Shown: piece by piece, positions 5,639 through 6,927 of the stretch
Position numbering within the stretch: position 1 is the first letter of the stretch
How the letters are laid out: each line of letters opens with the position of its first letter
NCBI GenBank assembly: GCA_018065885.1
Contig: JAGHSL010000257.1
Span: forward strand, 1 to 6,927
Length of the DNA stretch: 6,927 nucleotides
Direction of reading: 5' to 3'
From: Candidatus Limimorpha equi
GTDB taxonomy: Bacteria > Bacteroidota > Bacteroidia > Bacteroidales > F082
Made by a program: the position numbers and the translations under genes
The notes under the pieces: model-generated
Told to the model about the DNA's origin: nothing
Seen by the model: only the letters and a program-made list of their open reading frames with translations
The model's database searches: none

Positions 5639-6415
5639 TTATCCAAACAGCAATTGCAGTTTTTCCTTCGGCTCAGTGTCAATGTATCTTCCGTCTTCGC
5701 CGTGCAGGGTCTTGCGGAACTCATCGAAAGTCTTGTCGTACATGTAAAGCACGCAATGCACTTCGCCGATGATGTGCAGGAAATGGGCATCGCTGCTTTT
5801 GGTGAAATTGAAACGTTTCAGATAGGCGAATTTCTTCAGGAAATCCTCTTTCTTGACGTGCTTCGATATTTCCAGTGCATCGGCCTTGAGGTCGGGCGGA
5901 ATGAAACCCAACTGACTCATCAAGCTGCTGGCAGGCTTGTTGACATGGGCCGGAACGAAAAGACCGCCGATTTCGTGAACCTTGTCGTAGAGCGTGTCCA
6001 AATCAGCGTCCAGAGCCGACCAAAGCAGCCATTCCTCTTCGCCAACGACTTCCTCGTTTTCATCTACAATAAGCTGATAACCAAATTTATCCTCATCAAG
6101 CGGAATGTGTGGAAGATGCTCGTCGAGGAACTCCTGAAACTTGTCGAGTTGTTCATCGGTCTCGAAGTAGGCGAGGGCATGGGCTTCTTCCTGCGTGGTG
6201 ATTTCAACGCCGCCGATGACCAGAATGCCGTTGTCGCGCCCGATTTTCTGTGCCACCTTGACCTGCCGTGTCGTGTTGTGGTCGCAAATGGCGATGACAT
6301 CGAGGTGCAGTTTCTTGGCTTGCTCGATGATGGCACTCGGACTCATGTACAAGTCGCCGCACGGCGAAAGTACAGTGTGCATGTGCAAATCGGCCCTATA
6401 TGCTTTGAGTTCCAT
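5639..6415 (-). CDS. PHP-domain metal-dependent phosphoesterase
   Basis: A 258-residue cytoplasmic protein of the polymerase-and-histidinol-phosphatase superfamily. All metal-binding motifs are visible: DLHMHT (residues 9-14), CDHN (44-47), Glu71 in GGVEITT, EEAHALAYF with His79, VPAHVNKP with His157, and SSDAH with Asp209 and His211. The protein should therefore be an active, multi-metal phosphoesterase. Its substrate cannot be read from the sequence; relatives hydrolyse nucleotides, sugar phosphates or phosphoproteins. PHP genes recur in the gene sets around sensory [FeFe]-hydrogenase homologues, so it may supply the phosphatase or second-messenger step of the signalling route. The start ATG at 6415 puts DLHMHT eight residues in, as usual for the family. 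It follows the first DRTGG gene after a 107-bp repeat-filled gap and is separated from the DUF1016 gene by four bases. Confidence 0.9.
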   Translation of the reverse strand: MELKAYRADLHMHTVLSPCGDLYMSPSAIIEQAKKLHLDVIAICDHNTTRQVKVAQKIGRDNGILVIGGVEITTQEEAHALAYFETDEQLDKFQEFLDEHLPHIPLDEDKFGYQLIVDENEEVVGEEEWLLWSALDADLDTLYDKVHEIGGLFVPAHVNKPASSLMSQLGFIPPDLKADALEISKHVKKEDFLKKFAYLKRFNFTKSSDAHFLHIIGEVHCVLYMYDKTFDEFRKTLHGEDGRYIDTEPKEKLQLLFG

Positions 6416-6421
6416 TTTTTC

Positions 6422-6523
6422 TTTTGACTTGTGGACTTTTTAGACTTATGGACTTATGGACTTATGGACTTTTTTGACTTGTGGACTTTTTTGATTGTCA
6501 AAATGTCTAATTGTCCAATCGTC
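6422..6523. repeat. tandem 8-bp GACTTATG units and GTCYAAT units
   Basis: Nearly the whole gap between the first DRTGG gene and the PHP gene is repetitive. GACTTATG occurs three times head to tail (6443-6466) and is followed by GACTTTTT. A 20-bp sequence with the core GACTTGTGGACTTTT is repeated exactly at 6422-6441 and 6472-6491, 50 bp apart. Then TGTCTAAT, TGTCCAAT and CGTCTAAT follow as three 8-bp units (6504-6527), reaching into the stop codon of the DRTGG gene. The last motif recurs at 2820-2830. Confidence 0.75.
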
Positions 6524-6855
6524 TAATGTAACAGGTTATACACTAATCCGGCGATTTCGTAGGTCGGCAGCGAGGTTTGCAGCACAGGCAGACCGTCGTC
6601 GTTGCTTTGCTCGATGGTTTCGGCATTCGGAACGAGGTCTTTCACCAGAATGATGCAGGCCAATTCTTTCAGTGAAGCGACAGCCATCACGTTTTTGTGG
6701 GTCTGCAATGTAATCCAAATGTTGCCTTCCATGGCGTTGCCCATCACATCGCTCAAAAGGTCGGAGATATAGCAACCGTCGATTTCGCGGTCAAGCCCGT
6801 TGGCTCCTGACAGGACTTTAAGTCCCAGTTTGTCTACTAATTCTTGTACTTTCAT
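6523..6855 (-). CDS. DRTGG-domain protein 1
   Basis: A 110-residue single-domain protein and the probable first gene of the operon. It looks like a paralogue of the protein at 3274-3618, sharing the pattern L-x-LKVLSGANGLDREI followed by ISDLLSDVMG and a C-terminal glycine helix. The domain is named from HPr kinase-like proteins. No ATP-binding P-loop is visible, so kinase activity is not expected even though relatives are often labelled serine kinases. The frame is open to 6891, but the first 12 codons would overlap the candidate promoter, and the ATG at 6855 begins the conserved MKVQELVDKLGLKVL region, so 6855 is chosen. A role as ligand-binding or partner protein for the operon's ATPases is inferred from context. 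Confidence 0.82.
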   Translation of the reverse strand: MKVQELVDKLGLKVLSGANGLDREIDGCYISDLLSDVMGNAMEGNIWITLQTHKNVMAVASLKELACIILVKDLVPNAETIEQSNDDGLPVLQTSLPTYEIAGLVYNLLH

Positions 6856-6888
6856 TTTGTAAAAAATATGATTTGTGAAAACTGACGG

Positions 6889-6896
6889 CAAATTTA
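6889..6896 (-). promoter_or_regulatory. candidate -7 box TAAATTTG of the operon promoter
   Basis: The minus strand reads TAAATTTG, a full match to the Bacteroidetes primary sigma -7 consensus TAnnTTTG. It lies about 33 bp before the ATG at 6855, giving a leader of roughly 25-30 nt. The region upstream is strongly AT-rich, but the expected TTTG at -33 is not clear (only TTTC/TTTTC is near). This is the best-placed promoter match I noticed. Confidence 0.5.
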
Positions 6897-6927
6897 ATGG
6901 ATATTTTTTTAGAAATGAAAATAATTC

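Noticed and set aside
5635..5790. Upstream extension of the DUF1016 gene to 5790
   Set aside because: The 52 extra codons lie over the 3' end of the PHP gene in another frame and give a Cys/Ser/Thr-rich stretch unlike the family. The ATG at 5634 fits the operon spacing.
5573..6427. Long plus-strand open frame opposite the PHP gene
   Set aside because: The minus-strand frame has every PHP metal motif. The plus frame shows no family and merely mirrors it.
6422..6523. CRISPR array
   Set aside because: Units are 8 bp with no unique spacers and no cas genes nearby, so these are simple tandem repeats.

Overview
The window looks like a chromosomal segment from an anaerobic member of the Bacteroidota, probably Bacteroidales. 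Three things point there. There is a secreted protein ending in a type IX secretion (T9SS) type A sorting domain. Gene starts lack clear Shine-Dalgarno sequences, and one good match to the Bacteroidetes -7 promoter box TAnnTTTG is present. The main content is an [FeFe]-hydrogenase-related regulatory gene set of the kind found in fermentative anaerobes. I cannot name a species from the sequence.

Layout: positions 1-1073 (+) hold the 3' part of the T9SS cargo gene, whose start lies beyond the left edge. Positions 1074-1297 are a convergent intergenic region with a long hairpin, two palindromic elements of one apparent family and a terminator-like hairpin facing the other way. From 1298 to 6855 everything is on the minus strand and reads right to left as one probable operon: DRTGG-domain protein 1 (6855-6523), PHP-domain phosphoesterase (6415-5639), DUF1016/PD-(D/E)XK nuclease-like protein (5634-4381), histidine-kinase-type ATPase (4384-3836), DRTGG-domain protein 2 (3618-3274), RsbW-like anti-sigma-type ATPase (3250-2837) and a HydS-type sensory [FeFe]-hydrogenase homologue (2677-1298). 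A probable promoter lies at about 6889-6896.

Working model: the hydrogenase homologue keeps the cysteines for an H-cluster and for accessory iron-sulfur clusters but has lost side chains that catalytic enzymes use around the active site, so it probably senses H2 or redox state. The two GHKL ATPases, two DRTGG proteins and the PHP phosphoesterase would form the downstream phospho-signalling part. This neighbourhood recurs in anaerobes next to electron-bifurcating hydrogenases, but as far as I know its mechanism is not worked out. No bifurcating hydrogenase subunits (NuoE/NuoF/HydA type) are visible here.

The oddest features are the intact DUF1016 nuclease-like gene spliced almost seamlessly between the PHP and ATPase genes, with an 11-bp direct repeat at its two edges; a duplicated palindromic sequence embedded in frame in that gene; and different families of short repeats filling the gaps of the same operon.
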